A model generated the notes under the pieces. That model had not been told where the DNA came from and searched no databases. It worked only from the letters and a program-made list of their open reading frames with translations. A DNA stretch of 64,000 bases from Boswellia sacra (taxonomy: Eukaryota > Streptophyta > Magnoliopsida > Sapindales > Burseraceae): positions 102,275 through 166,274 of the forward strand of contig SNVD02002406.1 in the NCBI GenBank assembly GCA_013180625.2, given 5' to 3'. Below are positions 1 to 12,604 of the stretch, one piece after another; the stretch's first letter is position 1; each line of letters starts with the position of its first letter. Both the position numbers and the translations under genes were made by a program.

Positions 1-3000
1 AGTGAAATGTCTAACTACTAATATTAAGTTATGTGTTGAGAATGATTATTTTTTTATTTTTTTCAACCATCCATCAAACTTGTCATCATTTCATTAGATA
101 TAGTTGCTGAATCATCTTCTCTTTCTTATTTTTTTCAACCCATCTATGATAATGTGTTGGCATCTCATTAGGTAAGCTCACCAAATCAGCATGGTGAAGT
201 GGTATCTCTGTCCTGATATTTCTTAAAGTGGGTATATTTCCACCACCAAAATTAGGGTTTTACTCCCATTTATTTATTAATATTATATTATATCTTTTGC
301 TAACAATTTTTTAAAATTTTGATTATCTAATAGAAGTTATTTGTGGAATATTTTATCTCTTGGACATAAATTATTGGTTGCTCAGCATTTTGCATCTATG
401 ATGGACAATTTGATTAGGACGGAGGTTTTTGCACTCATTTTAGTGCATTGAACACTCAATCCTTCTGTACATCATTTGTAAAATTTAAATATTTAAATAC
501 TGCTCCACACACTATTCATGATATTAAAATAAACCAGCCAAAGTTATTATTTTTATTTATTTATTTATTTCATTGGTTCTTTAATTTTACTTTCGATGCC
601 CCAACTGAACATTTTTCTTTTGTCTTTGCTATCTTCATTTCATGGTGGAAATTTATTATCTTACCTGCGGGCTTTAGCTACGATGCATCAATTTTAAATT
701 AAAATATGCAAAATGTGATTATTATGCAAATGTGAGAAATCTATTCTCAATCTTGGTGGTAGTGCTAGACTGTTCCATCTTCAAAACATGAGGTTATTTT
801 GGTAAAATTGTTAATATCAAATGGCCAAACATGAAGTTATTTTGGTAAAATTGTGAAGCGTTTTTTGTCTCTCATCCTTTTCCGTTTAATTAAATGTCAG
901 AATTCAAAAATTAGGGGGTAATTGGTAATTTCAAATATTGGAGGGGGCAATATTTTTTTGCTTAATCTCAGGGAGTAAATGTTAATATCCTTTAATTATA
1001 TCATGGTTTTATTTTTATTTTTTTTATTTTTTGAAAATCTAAACTCCATCTGTTTCTATTTTCTACACCTAACTAAACACGTTTCTTTGTCCTTACAATC
1101 TTCATTTTTATTATGTAAATAATTGAGAGAGAATATCATTAGACATTAGTTGCTCATTGGATATGTAAAAGCTAGGTGACTATTATACATGCAGCTCTGA
1201 ACCTAGCTAGCTACTAAAATTTCAATCTCAGTAGTAGTACGTGTTAGAGTTTTTTGATCTTCCATCAAATTAAATAAGCCAAAATCACGTTCCCAAATAA
1301 ATTAATTATTTTGACCTTCTTGATGAAATATTAATTCTTGCTTATCATCTTAAAATTCTTTCTCATGTAATTGACATATATATGCTACTGCATGTTTTTT
1401 GCAGCCATTTGGTAAATTTAAAATGTTTTAAGAGTTTATGCCGTTTATATCAATTACATTTTCTGTTAGGATTTTATAACATAACTTTAATCTCTACTAC
1501 TTTTTCTTTTTTTTTTTTTAAAGCTCTTTTTATGAAACCCAAAATAGATAGGAATTTGTGTGAGTTTAGTTTTGAAGCTTAATGATATTATAAAATTTTT
1601 TTATATAGTAATTTAGTTTTAGATATTAGTCTAATTTTATGTAATTATTTTCTTTTCTTTTTTTTTAACATCTAAACTCCTCAGATCAAAATACTATCTC
1701 TGTCATTAATAGTCAAATAGCGACAACCAATGACTCTTTTAGTTTCCACAAAAACTTTTCTCATTTGGTATCCAAAGAGATTTTAACTTTAAAGTTCAAC
1801 CATCAAGCTTCTTGTAGCAATTTAGAAAGTAGCTATATGAAGAATATTTTGATCTAAAAATAACTTTAAACTTCACTTTTTTTTTTGCTTGGCTTAAAAA
1901 TATTATAATAATACATGGTTAAATTCAATATATATAAAAAAAATCTAAAAGGATTTAATACTACAATAAATTGATAAATTAGAATATAAAAAGTCAAAAA
2001 AATCATCACAATAATCATTATCTGCTGTTTTTTATCTCTTCCTACTTGGAATGCCATCGTTTTATAGAAAAAAAATGTAAATTTTAATTTACGATCAAAG
2101 TTGTTTAAAGAATATTTTACCTTTTAGTTGTAACTTATCTGTCATTATTCATTTTGCATCTTTCATAAACATGTTGATAAAGTTGAGCTATTTGCAGCTA
2201 TTTTAGTTCTTTAAGGGCATGTTTGGTATGCGACACTGTATAGTACTATTTTACTACATTATATTAAACAGTGTAATACATGTGTTTGGTGCTAATTTAG
2301 CATAGTATTAATTAATACAAAGTACTACCCTTGATACATCAACATTGTATTAAATTATGTAAAGCTAATCCATGACATTAGTATTATATTGTATAGCGCT
2401 AATAAAAAATGTTAAAATTATCCCTATAAAATTCTATATATCCAACAATACCCTGTAATTTTTAGAATTTTTAAAATAAATAAAGATGAATTTAATAGAT
2501 AAATTATAAAATCAAATTTATTTTAAAATTTATTTTCTAAAAATAAAGAAGGGATGAAGGGAGTCACTGTCCCCACTGGATGACACCAAAAGTCAACTAC
2601 CTCCGTAAGATCAATTGGCACCTCACATGCCACCATAAACTCAAATTGTCTAATAAGTCCAGTGGAGGTATTGGATCCCAAGTAATTTTTTCAACAATTA
2701 GCAACTGTTCAATAAATTTCTAAATAACTAATTTTATAAATAAAGTAAAAATATATTTATATTTTGTGTATCTTTTTTGAAAAAAAAATTCTTACTTTTT
2801 TGTACAAATTAATACAATACATGAGTATACCAAACACTATATAATTTTGACATAACATTATTTTTAGCACTATACAATGCAATACTATATAATACAATAC
2901 TATGCTATACTATACAATGTCGCGTACCAAACATGTCCTAAACGCCTAATTTTTCTATACAACAATTTATAAAACTTAAAAATTTCAATACTTGTCTACA

Positions 3001-3652
3001 CAGCCTTTATGATACTAAAATAAACCCTCAAAGTTATTATTTCTTATTTATTGCATAATTCTTTTTATTTTCTATGCCCAACTAAATATTATTCTTTTTC
3101 TCTAGCATTTTCATTTTTCAGTGTTGGAAACTATTGTCTCCACAAAAGTCTATGGGTTTCATTATCTAGAATTTTCTTTTTTTTCTGAAAAGCAAGATAT
3201 TGGTTAGACCAAAGTAGGTCAGAAATCTCTATGTAGTGAAAATCTTGTTAAAAAAAAAAAATTCTAGGCTGCACTACTGCTACTGCTACATATATATGGC
3301 TTAGAAAAAAGGAAAAGAAAAAAACTCTACACTATCCAAAAATATGGGTAAATTCAGGCTTTTTGTTAATATTTATTTGTTTTGTTGGCAAAAGGTTTCT
3401 CAATTTTGGAGTCTCAAATTGATGACAGTAAAGCCATTCTATTCTATTAAAACAAAAAAAAGACGAAATTATAAAGTAAAACATATATTTCCTCAATTAA
3501 TTTGCTGTATTGAAAAAAGTTTAAAATAATAATAATAATAGGAACCTTCACTTTTTGATAGCTAAACGACTAGACAAGTTTTGTCAGTTGTAGAGTTTTA
3601 TAGCTCAATAGTTTTATAATCCAAAAGACTTTTCAGTTATCAAGTTATAGCG
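1..3652. repeat. R repeat, copy A, first part (5' flank of a probable missing terpene synthase)
   Basis: Base 1 onward aligns nearly base for base with 32234 onward, starting at the same point 141 bp upstream of the terpene synthase ATG. Shared landmarks include the 1380-1580 block (matching 33439-33633), the 1866-2057 block (matching 33900-34080) and the 3000-3530 block (matching 34260-34800). No convincing gene lies here; short open frames are not conserved between copies. Internally R is built of older degenerate repeats: the stretch ending 'ctaaaataaaccctcaaag' with its following T-rich run recurs at about 500, 3015 and 14060. Relative to copy B, copy A has about 200 extra bases at 786-984, which include two near-identical 28-bp repeats 41 bp apart, and a 724-bp MITE. 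Confidence 0.85.
2215..2938. mobile_element. Tourist-like (PIF/Harbinger-type) MITE, 724 bp
   Basis: The ends are inverted repeats: the left end starts GGGCATGTTTGGTATGCGAC and the right end is its near-perfect reverse complement, over about 30 bp. Both sides are flanked by TAA (2212-2214 and 2939-2941), the 3-bp target duplication usual for Harbinger/Tourist elements. The R copies at about 34215 and 38817 lack the insert and read straight through, so the site is confirmed as an insertion. The interior is AT-rich with no transposase frame. It inserted after copy A separated from the others, or was lost from them. Confidence 0.9.
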
Positions 3653-3661
3653 TTAGACACA

Positions 3662-3770
3662 AGGAAATTTTCAAAACTAACCCTCCTGAAAACAAAATTT
3701 TTATTCATAACCCCCCTCAATTAAATTTTCAGCTGGCTAGCCTCCATACCCATAAATGACCAATTTGCCC
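3662..3770 (+). repeat. left terminal inverted repeat of the 9-kb MULE
   Basis: About 109 bp matching the reverse complement of 12605-12710 with scattered substitutions and small indels. Similarity stops at 'gaccaatttgccc' on this side. A pyrimidine microsatellite follows from 3812. Confidence 0.9.
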
Positions 3771-3811
3771 TCATGACATATACTTTCTCTAACTAACCTA
3801 ACCACCACCAT

Positions 3812-3850
<39 letters not shown>
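3812..3850 (+). repeat. (CT)n microsatellite
   Basis: About 39 bp of uninterrupted CT dinucleotides, followed by a short C run and more CT, just inside the left MULE end. The length is likely to vary among alleles and may be misassembled. Confidence 0.95.
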
Positions 3851-3852
<2 letters not shown>

Positions 3853-4194
3853 CCCTCTCTCTAACTATCTAAGGTTTCTATGGCTATACAACAAATAATC
3901 AACATAACCACATTTGGAGCGGCAATCAAACACATTATAATGCACAAAAAACATAAGAAAAGAGGTTCATTCAGATTGACAAGAGTTAGAAATTGAGGTA
4001 ATGTGCATTTGCAACTCAACTGTAGCTCATTCATTTAAGTTTTTCAATGATTAGAACAATAAATATCACATCATATGCATAGATATAGTCGAACAGAGGT
4101 TGAAGTAGATGAATGTAGATTGGTTTTGTTGGGCTCATGCCAAGAAATCGTGTTTTCTGCGTTCGAATGTGGGTGTAAAAACCCAGAAGTTCAA

Positions 4195-4390
4195 CAATTT
4201 GACTATAATTTGACAGTTCGATAGTCGAATTGTCGAATATTGTCGAAATATAGCCAAATCATTGAACCATGATATCAATCATCAAAAATCAGCCGAAGTA
4301 GCAATCAAATTGTCAAACTATTATCGAGTATTCGTGGAATTAATCGTCGAATTGTCGAATATTGTCGAAGTGAAATTCGACAGTTAGACT
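4195..4390 (+). repeat. left subterminal GTCGAA-rich region of the MULE
   Basis: The hexamer GTCGAA or its complement recurs roughly every 10-30 bp, often as AATTGTCGAA. The same motif in opposite orientation fills 11180-12110 near the other end. Subterminal motif clusters are usual binding regions for transposases; that role here is inferred. Confidence 0.6.
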
Positions 4391-4494
4391 ATCTAGCCAT
4401 TTGACAAACTTGTTATTTTTACCCCTTCTTTGTTATTTTTTTTGGGTTTTTTTTTTTGTATTTTCTCTAATTTGTAGATATTTTGGATTGTCCA

Positions 4495-7290
4495 GATGGA
4501 GGATGTCAGTTTTGCATTGTTCTATGATGGAAAATTTTAGGCGAATGCTAGTGGGGATGTTGTTTACATCGGTGGAGATGGCCTTCCATTGTTGATTCAA
4601 AGGGAGACGTCTTACCAAGAGTTTTTGCTAGCGATATGTGAAATCCTTAGGCTAGATAGGCATCGAACAAAGTTGAAATTAAGTGCACAATTTAAATTAA
4701 TCAATAGTGTGAGGCTACTTCCCATCCGATGTGAGCATGATTATAGATTTCTCATTGCAGACAGTTTGAAACATTTATCATCATACGCACCGTTGTACGT
4801 CAAGGTTGAGCAGTGTGAGAAGCCATCGTCTAGAACTGAAACATGTACAATCCATGTTGAAACTCCAATCCATCAGACATCTGAGTAGCCTAAACAGCCT
4901 GTAAACAGTTATGTGCCATTGTTTGTCGTGCATGGTGATCTTGTCTATGATTGCGGTGGCATTGGGGATGTTAATATTAGAGCTATAAATGTTGACAGTA
5001 ATGTTAGGCATGTTGGTAATGTTTGGTACTGTGCTAATCTTATAGGCGATGATTTTGAAATCACAAAAGATGTTCATGGCCTTGAGGGTATCGAAGAAGA
5101 ATTTGAAGAGTTGTCAAAAGTTAGAGATATTTGTGAGGGTGGATGTGCAGCAAACAAGGGAGACAATGTGGACGAGGCGGCAAATGAGGGAACATATGTT
5201 GAGCATGGTGATGACGGAACATATGTTGATCATGGTTATAGTGTTGACAATGATGATATGGAGTTACAAGTATCACATCCTATTATGACTCAGGTAAGGC
5301 CATAGGATATCGAAACATCAACACATTTGGAATAAGTGGGACAGGATGAGCGGAACCATGTTAGTGTTGATCCTATCCTTGAAAGAGTAAATGATATCTT
5401 TCATTTCATGCCTCCAATACCACCATCCACGACATCGGTTCTGAATGACACCAATGAAATTGAAGGTGGAGAAGTTTTGCTTGGACATGTATTTTCAAAC
5501 AAAATAGAACTTCGGCACAAGCTAGGAAACATGGTGTTACAACAGAACTTTGAGTTCAAGGTGATGAGATCTACAAAGGTCCAGTTTGGGACTGGTTGTG
5601 GAGAGGACGACTATAAATGGCATTTAAGAGCAACAAAAGTTGGAAACACCGATTACTTCCAAGTTAAGGTGTTTAACAATTATCACACTTGCGACGGGCA
5701 GGACTACATCCAGACCATAGAAAAGGAGGTGTCAAACTCATCGAAAAACATATAAAAGAGAAGTTTATGAATGCCGTAAGAATATATCAGCTAAGGGAAA
5801 TAATAGAGGATGTTCAAACAGATTTGCACATAGCCATTAGTTACCCAAAGGCTTGGAGGGCAAAAGAGGCTGCTTTAAACCAACTCCATGGGATCGCAGA
5901 GGAGTCATTTCACTTGTTACCTTCATATTCTTACATGGTGGAGACAACAAATCTAGGTACAGTTAATGCACTTGAAGTTGATGAAGATAATCGCTTTAAA
6001 TACTATTTCATGGCATTAGGAGCGTCAATTTCAGGATTTCGAACTTCTATCTGACCTATTGTGATTGTCGATGGCACATTTTGAATGGGTAAATACAAAG
6101 GTACAATGATTTTGGTGCAAAGCTTAGATGATAACAACCAAATATTTCTGTTGGCAATCAGCTTTGGGTCCTCAGAAAATGATAAGTCATAGGGATGGTT
6201 CATGTCCAGGTTATATGGGATTGTTGGTGATGTGGACAATCTGGTTATCATATCTGATCGACAAAAAAACATCGAAAAGGTCGTCTGTAACATATTTTCA
6301 GATGCCATGTTTGGGATTTGTATGCATCATCTTGAATGCAACATGAAGAATAAGCTCAAAGACAAGTACCTAGTATCATCATTTATTAATGTAACAAAGG
6401 CATATCGAGAAGTGAAATTCAATGGGTTTTTTTTAACAAGTCAAAGACTTCAATGCACGTGCCACTGAATACTTGATTGCAGCAGATGTGTGTAAATGGG
6501 CCCGCAGCCATTTTACTAGTAACAGATTCAGTATTGTGACAACAAATATTGCTGACTCTATGAATAACAAAACGAAGCAATCTAAGAACCTGGGAATCAC
6601 GTTGATATGTGAATTTTATTGACAGGTTTGTTATCTTATTCCAAAATTTAATCTTACTTGCATAGGTTTTATTATTCTACATTAACGGTCTTTGTGTTAA
6701 CTTCATCGCAGGTGTTGCAATATTGGTTCCATGAAAGGCGAGAAGAGGCTGCCTTGATAAAATGGACTGAGAAGTTATTGCAGGAACAAAAAAACAAGTC
6801 TAACACACTGTGTGTGTCTCCAATCAATATGCTTTTATTCCAATTGTATTTTGGTAGTAGTCTTGACGTGGTTGCTCTTAATGCCCCTACATGTTCGTGC
6901 AAGGTGTTTGATCTTGACTAGCTACCATGTGTACATGCAATTGTGGTGTGCCATTATGCGAAGCTTAGATCGCTTGTACCTTATTGTAGCCCAATGTACA
7001 CAAATGAACACTTATTGCTTGCTTATGCATCACCGGTGATTCCTGTTGGGATTTATAAGGATTGGGTGGTCTTGATCGAGGTTCAAGCGTAGTTTGTATT
7101 GCCACAATCAATCGACCACAGGCTAGACGTAGACGTATACAACATATTCCTTCAGTGGGCGAGTCCATTAGACAGCGTAAGTGTGGACGTTATGGGCGCC
7201 TTGGTCATAATCGACAAACATGCCAAAATCCTATACCCCTTCATCCTTTAGTCCATACTAAAGCGGGAGCTTCCTCGATCTCTTGAGTGG
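4495..7290 (+). pseudogene. MULE transposase (MURA-type) remnant
   Basis: Translation gives the expected MURA order. An N-terminal region starts at the ATG at 4495. A MuDR-type domain lies at about 5480-5700 and ends in an HTC motif after a WHLRA segment. The MULE transposase domain lies at about 6050-6350 and contains IVDGTF and VIISDRQ, which correspond to the first two catalytic acidic positions. A SWIM zinc finger (CSCK...CVHA) lies at 6890-6940, and a knuckle-like segment near 7180 has its second Cys replaced by Tyr. In-frame stops interrupt the N-terminal part (4537-4539 TAG, 4886-4888 TAG), the 5305-5330 segment and the catalytic domain (near 6052 and 6082), and the frame also shifts. 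An intron-like gap with gt...ag ends lies at about 6625-6711. The element could not move itself with this copy. Confidence 0.85.
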
Positions 7291-7859
7291 ACTTTGGTCA
7301 TGGATATGTACCTTCACTTCGTAATGTTTCATGTTATTGCATATAGATGTGCTCATTTGTATCATTTCATACATTTAATGTTATTGCTTTCAGTTTCTAC
7401 CGTTAATTCGTGGTTAATAACCTTAGTTCATTGATAATGCGTGAATGTCACTTTTTGTCATTATTAGAAGATAATTGTTTGTGTTAATATTCCATTTGAT
7501 TATTTTTGTTTACAGCTGTATTCATGTTGGAAAAAATGAACACTGCACATATAAAATGTTCTATACATCAAAAAAGTAAACTAATATACGTATAACACTA
7601 GTCAGTATGTACAGTCAAGCATCGTGAACACCATCTTTCCTCCTGTAGACCCTCCTCGAGATACACCTTCCAAAAATCTTGATGGTTGGTCCATGCCTCT
7701 TAGGTGCAATATCGTCATCGCCATCTACTTCCTAATGGTGTCCTCGTCCACATCCGTAATAGCACCAACACCTACACCTGAACTCAATAACTCTGCATAC
7801 GTCGTACAATACACACCACATGCTCTACTTCCCAGTGGCTATTGAGGCATATTTTCTTT

Positions 7860-8118
7860 AGCCCTACGCATACTGTATGGGACAACCTCATAGGAAACAT
7901 CTGTACGCTCAGGAAAATTGTGCATGTTGGACAAGTCGTGGGACCATGATCACCAAAGGTTTACAAAACTCCAATAGCTTGGTTTTCTTTAGCCCTGCGC
8001 ATACTATATGGGACAACCTCATGGGAAACATATGTACCTCAGGAAAATTGTGCATGTTGGACAAGTCGTGGGACCATGATCGCCAAAGGTTTACAAAACT
8101 CCAATAGCTTGGCTTGAC
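7860..8118. repeat. 131-bp tandem duplication inside the Ulp1-like remnant
   Basis: Two copies start at 7860 and 7991 with 'agccctrcgcatactrtat' and run to the same 'ccaatagcttgg'. They differ by a few substitutions and a 2-bp deletion. 131 is not a multiple of three, so the duplication shifts the reading frame of the protease remnant. Confidence 0.9.
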
Positions 8119-9141
8119 CTTCTGTGTCCTTCGGTATCTGGGAGTCTTATAGTACCACCTCCCTATCCTTAAATATAACCTACAACACATGGAAGACAGT
8201 TTAAGTTAATATCATTTATGACAAAACATTAAGTGAAATTAGGAAGTGTACAGCAAAAAGATTAAACTTGAACTAAGGTGTTACTTACGGTGTCGACGTC
8301 TGACCACATCCTCCCATTAGAAGAATATATCCCATCCACATATTTGAAGCACATGGTGTCCCAAGCGATGTGATCCAAATCTTTTTTGCACCTGTCGTAG
8401 GTGCTAGCCAAGCAAAGCTGTTCAGACCACGGGTTAACGTAATTGTTTAGTCAACTTCAATCTAATAGCTCACTTAAAAGCAAAATTTTAACATTTTTCA
8501 GGAAGATAACTTACGAAAAACCCGTGGTCAATAGTGGTGAAGTTCTGAGGTATTTCAGAAGGACTATGTGCCTATCTAATCTGCACAAAGTACATAAAAG
8601 AGTTCACGTGCTGCAAAATAAAACGTATGTGAGCATAGTTTACACAATGTAAATGTTTTTCAACAATAAAATAAACACTGTAAATGATCAGAAACCTATA
8701 TCATCATCTAGTCATGACCCTCGTATGGTGATGTCTATGAAAAACTCAACTCTAGAACCGAAGTAATCAATTTCAAGCTGCATCCGAACATGCCAAGCGT
8801 CGCACCATTCATCGAAGCACGACTCAAAGTGATCATCAATAAGGGATCCCTACTCATAACAGGATGACACGACAACATCTGATGCAGGTGAGGTAACAAA
8901 CGCCTACTCTTGTGTTGGCTGGACCATACTGAGTCGCTTTGCACTCTGGTGAGGGTTGGTATATTGACTCAGAAGCAAGTGCGACCTCTTATGCACGCAA
9001 TCGATGTAAACCTTATCCTCTTGATACAAAATGGGTCGTGTCCCCACAATGCATACACTCTCACTAGGTGAATCGCTAGGAACCTTATGGACCCCACCAT
9101 CTGCATTGCTACCTTGGGACAAGTGCATAACATCATCAACT

Positions 9142-9321
9142 ACCGGTGAGTATTGTGCACCCTTTGGAAAGGTCTGTCCCTGATTTTGTAGAGTAGGCAC
9201 CGAGTGGTGATCTTCTTCCTACATGGAAACAACTGGTGAGTACTGTACACCCTCTGGCAAGGGCTATCCCTGATTTTGTTGAGTAGGCGTCGAGTGGCAA
9301 GCTTATTCTTGCATGGAAACA
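9142..9321. repeat. 90-bp tandem repeat, two copies, in the linker of the Ulp1-like remnant
   Basis: Copies start at 9142 (accggtgag) and 9232 (actggtgag) and both end in catggaaaca. A 90-bp period is 30 codons, so the duplication kept frame when it arose. It lies in the low-complexity middle part of the protease gene, between the DUF1985-like and Ulp1-like regions. Confidence 0.85.
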
Positions 9322-11195
9322 TGAGATTCATGAATTGAAATAATTGTACAGCACAAAGCATGGACCATGGAATTCAATAAACTAATGTGGTACCTCTACG
9401 TCATCAGCCTCGGGAATGAGCACCTCTTTAATCTCTCGGATCTCCTTTCGTAACTCCTGGATCTCCGCTTCCAACCCGTGGATTTGCTTCGCTTGTACCT
9501 CAAACATCTCCCCCTTGATCTTCAGTAGCTTAGATTTACCAGTAGTCAACTGAGCTCGGATTGCATCCAAGAGACTGACAGGGATCGAAGGAGGATCACT
9601 TGCCTACAACGAAACAGTAATGTTAGTTTAGTCACCATTCACTTGAATTCAAGATACAAATATGATTACTATAAAATTACCTAGCCCTCTATATGTGGCT
9701 CAGCTGGTGCAGAATGAGGGATCTCGGTGTGTTTGCCCTCAATGTGTGGTGGCATTTTTCCAACCGTCCTAATGCCCTTCAAATCCTTGACCTCTCCAAA
9801 AAACATTGGAATAGGTAGGCTATTTTTAGTAGCCTATTGGAAGAGTGGGCCACTAACAATCGAGAGCCACTTTTTATTCCGCTTGTAACTTTCGTCATTA
9901 TTGTCATGTTCATCTGATTGAAAAACGATATGTGGAAGCTCCCCCTGTGCAACATAATCAACAAATTACACAATCGAATTACTAATTCAAAATGTTTCAA
10001 AAAATTGTAAAAACCAGTCAATGAACTATACCCCCCTGTATGTACCGAATATATCTCTCAACACCTCGGTTTGATATGGTGACCTATTAGTCTCCCATCG
10101 TAAAATGCGTGGCCTCAATGTATCAAAATCTCGAACTTTCTTTGCATATGATTCCGCCACGAACGATATCGCTTTATACAACCAAACCTGGGCAAGTACA
10201 ACATAAGTAAATGAAACCAATTCTATATACTATACAAATTAACTTATATATCTAAACAAATATAATAAAATTACCTGCACTGTGTACGAGCAACCATACA
10301 AGTTATACGCTTCTTTCTTATACACATCCTTTTGTGCCTTTTGTTACATGTACTTCTTAGCGAGGTCCCTCACACATGTCCTCAAGCCATTATAGGTGGC
10401 CTTCCAAGCAACAGATCACCACGGATATTTTCTAAAGGCTTCAAGATTGTTAGCCAAGTTGAGATACTCATTATGTATATGTCTGGATTGGAGCCGCCCT
10501 AAAAGTAAGTGCTCCAACACCCAGTATGTGGTCAATTTCACTATGTCTAAGTCATCGACTATATCCAAATCCAAATCTTTCAAGATGGTCTTTAATTCAG
10601 ACAACCTCAAATTTTTGCCATTCAAATATTTGTCTTGTAAATGATTCGGTGTCTATAGTTTCTTCAACTCCTTCTAGAGGTTCAGAAATGGTCCAAACCT
10701 TAATCCGGTGATTAACCAAAACTCATAGGCTGAGAAATGAATCATCCTGCCTGCACACCAAAATGAAGCTTAAAATTAGTCTTTGCCATAGTGCATCATG
10801 CATAATTAATCATTGGCTATGGTTATTACCGTATATAAGATACCACAACTCCGCGTCCTCTACATCATGTGTTTTAACCTCATGCAAAAGCAAGTTATTT
10901 ACAAGCTTGTCGGGAAATGTCAAGTCACCTATGTCCAATAGGTATCCAAAACCTGTATGCTTCTTAAAAAGCTTCTGAGGCCTCTCCTTTAAAGTGTTTC
11001 GCACAAAATGAATGCACTCCAAACTCGTCATATTCGTCACTGTCGCGTCATAATGCTCGGATTTGGTCTTATTAACTCAAAAGAGATCGACAGATCCGGG
11101 GACTCCATTTATAAACTTGAAATGAAGACAAAATCAATTTAAACACCAAAAAAATAAAAAAAACACTCGCATGGCTCAAATCTGGAAAAAAATTT

Positions 11196-11942
11196 GACAA
11201 TTAGATAGGCATCATCGAATACAAACTTTTTAGCACTTCGACACAACTTTGACAACCACAACTTATTTCGATGATTACAATGACTTCTTTGACGATAGTT
11301 CAACAACAAACTTCTATGGTTTGACACAAACCTAGTGATTCAAAGATGCAACATCGAATTTTCTGTGTTCGACAAATAGATAAAACGATTGTCGAATTTC
11401 ATTCCTGCATCATTCGAGAATTCGATGACACAACAATCTATTCGACAATTAGACAGGTTATCACCGAATACAAACTTTTTAGCGCTTTGACACAGTTTTG
11501 ATGACCATAACTAATTTCAACAATTACAATGAATTATTCAACGATAGTTCAACGACAAACTTCTATTGTTCAACACAAACCTACTGATACGAAGATGGGA
11601 CATCTAATTTCTTATGTTCGACAAATATATAAAACGATTGTCGAATTTCATTCCTATATCATTCAAGAATTCGACGACACAACAATCTATTCGACAATTA
11701 GACAGGGCATCATCGAACACAAACTTTTTAGCGCTTCGACACAATTTCAACGACTAAAACAAATTTCAACGATTACAATGACTTCTTTGAGGATAGTTAG
11801 ATAACAAACTTCTATGGTTCGACAAAAACCTACTGATTCGAAGATGCGACATCGAATTGGCTGCCAAGTCGACAAATACATAAAATGATTGTTGAATTTT
11901 GTTCCTACAACATTCGGGAATTAGACGACACAACAATCTATT
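11196..11942. repeat. 249-bp tandem repeat, three copies, right subterminal region of the MULE
   Basis: Units start with 'gacaattagayagg' at 11196, 11444 and 11693, giving periods of 248 and 249 bp; the third unit ends near 11942 at 'caacaatctattcgacag'. Each unit is dense in TTCGACA and ATCGAA motifs. The copies are moderately diverged. The array lies between the Ulp1-like remnant and the right terminal repeat and continues the subterminal motif class seen at the left end. Confidence 0.9.
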
Positions 11943-12604
11943 CGACAGTGGTTCGACACTACGATTCATTATCTTAAGTCTTCGACAACTGTGAATACAT
12001 TTTTTCTATCAATATTTCGACTATTCGACGACGTAAACAGCCTACACAGCATAATTCGACAAACCATTCGACAACCACTTAACAATTTTGACACTTCGAC
12101 GATTCGACAATGCTGTTCATTGTCTTCAACCTCAAGTTTAAATACGTATTATGCAGGCATAACATAAGTACACATAACACAGCAAGCAACCACCAAACAA
12201 AACAATCTATAGCTATTCAATTTCATCCTAAATAGCATTTTATAATCAATGAATCCCTAAACTTGCTTTCAATTATTCTTTCTCTATAGGTGACAAAATT
12301 TCACAATCTTTCATAGACCTCATGACAGATTGAATTGGTGCACACATTCACAAATATCACGTTATCACATAATGCGTTAATTTCGTTTATGGTATCGATG
12401 ATACGCGGTTCTCTCGTCGATTATCTCCGCTACCGCATCGGACAAAGCTCCAACATGGGTTTCTCAAGGGTCAATCAACTATCTCCTCTCGTCGAATTAA
12501 TTAGAGAGCAGATCAATGGATGGGATGAAACGAGGGTGGTTCAGCAAATGTTTGGATGGAAGGAACTGAACCTTTTTCAGTTTTGAAAAAGGGGTGCTTA
12601 CCAA

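Larger units (their letters stand above)
7624..11040 (-). pseudogene. Ulp1-like (C48) cysteine protease gene captured in the MULE, decayed
   Basis: Reading right to left on the minus strand: a DUF1985-like N-terminal region (11040-10400) includes LWYLIYG, then HFSAYEFWLITGLRFGP and a following helical segment. A middle region contains a charged coiled-coil stretch (9570-9382, LEAEIQELRKEIREI). The C-terminal part resembles the Ulp1 domain: HVNSFMYF near 8600 and a CGVYC...YAELLSSG segment near 7815-7775, which looks like the catalytic cysteine region. DUF1985 plus Ulp1 architecture is typical of the protease genes carried by plant MULEs. Stops and frameshifts break the frame in several places, and the domain is partly duplicated (7860-8118). 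Intron-like gaps separate the blocks. Exact exon limits cannot be fixed by eye. Confidence 0.7.

Noticed and set aside
4589..5305. Separate small genes in the MURA region
   Set aside because: They are fragments of one decayed transposase frame interrupted by stops.
11196..11942. CRISPR-like array
   Set aside because: Units are about 249 bp direct tandem repeats without spacers, in a plant transposon.
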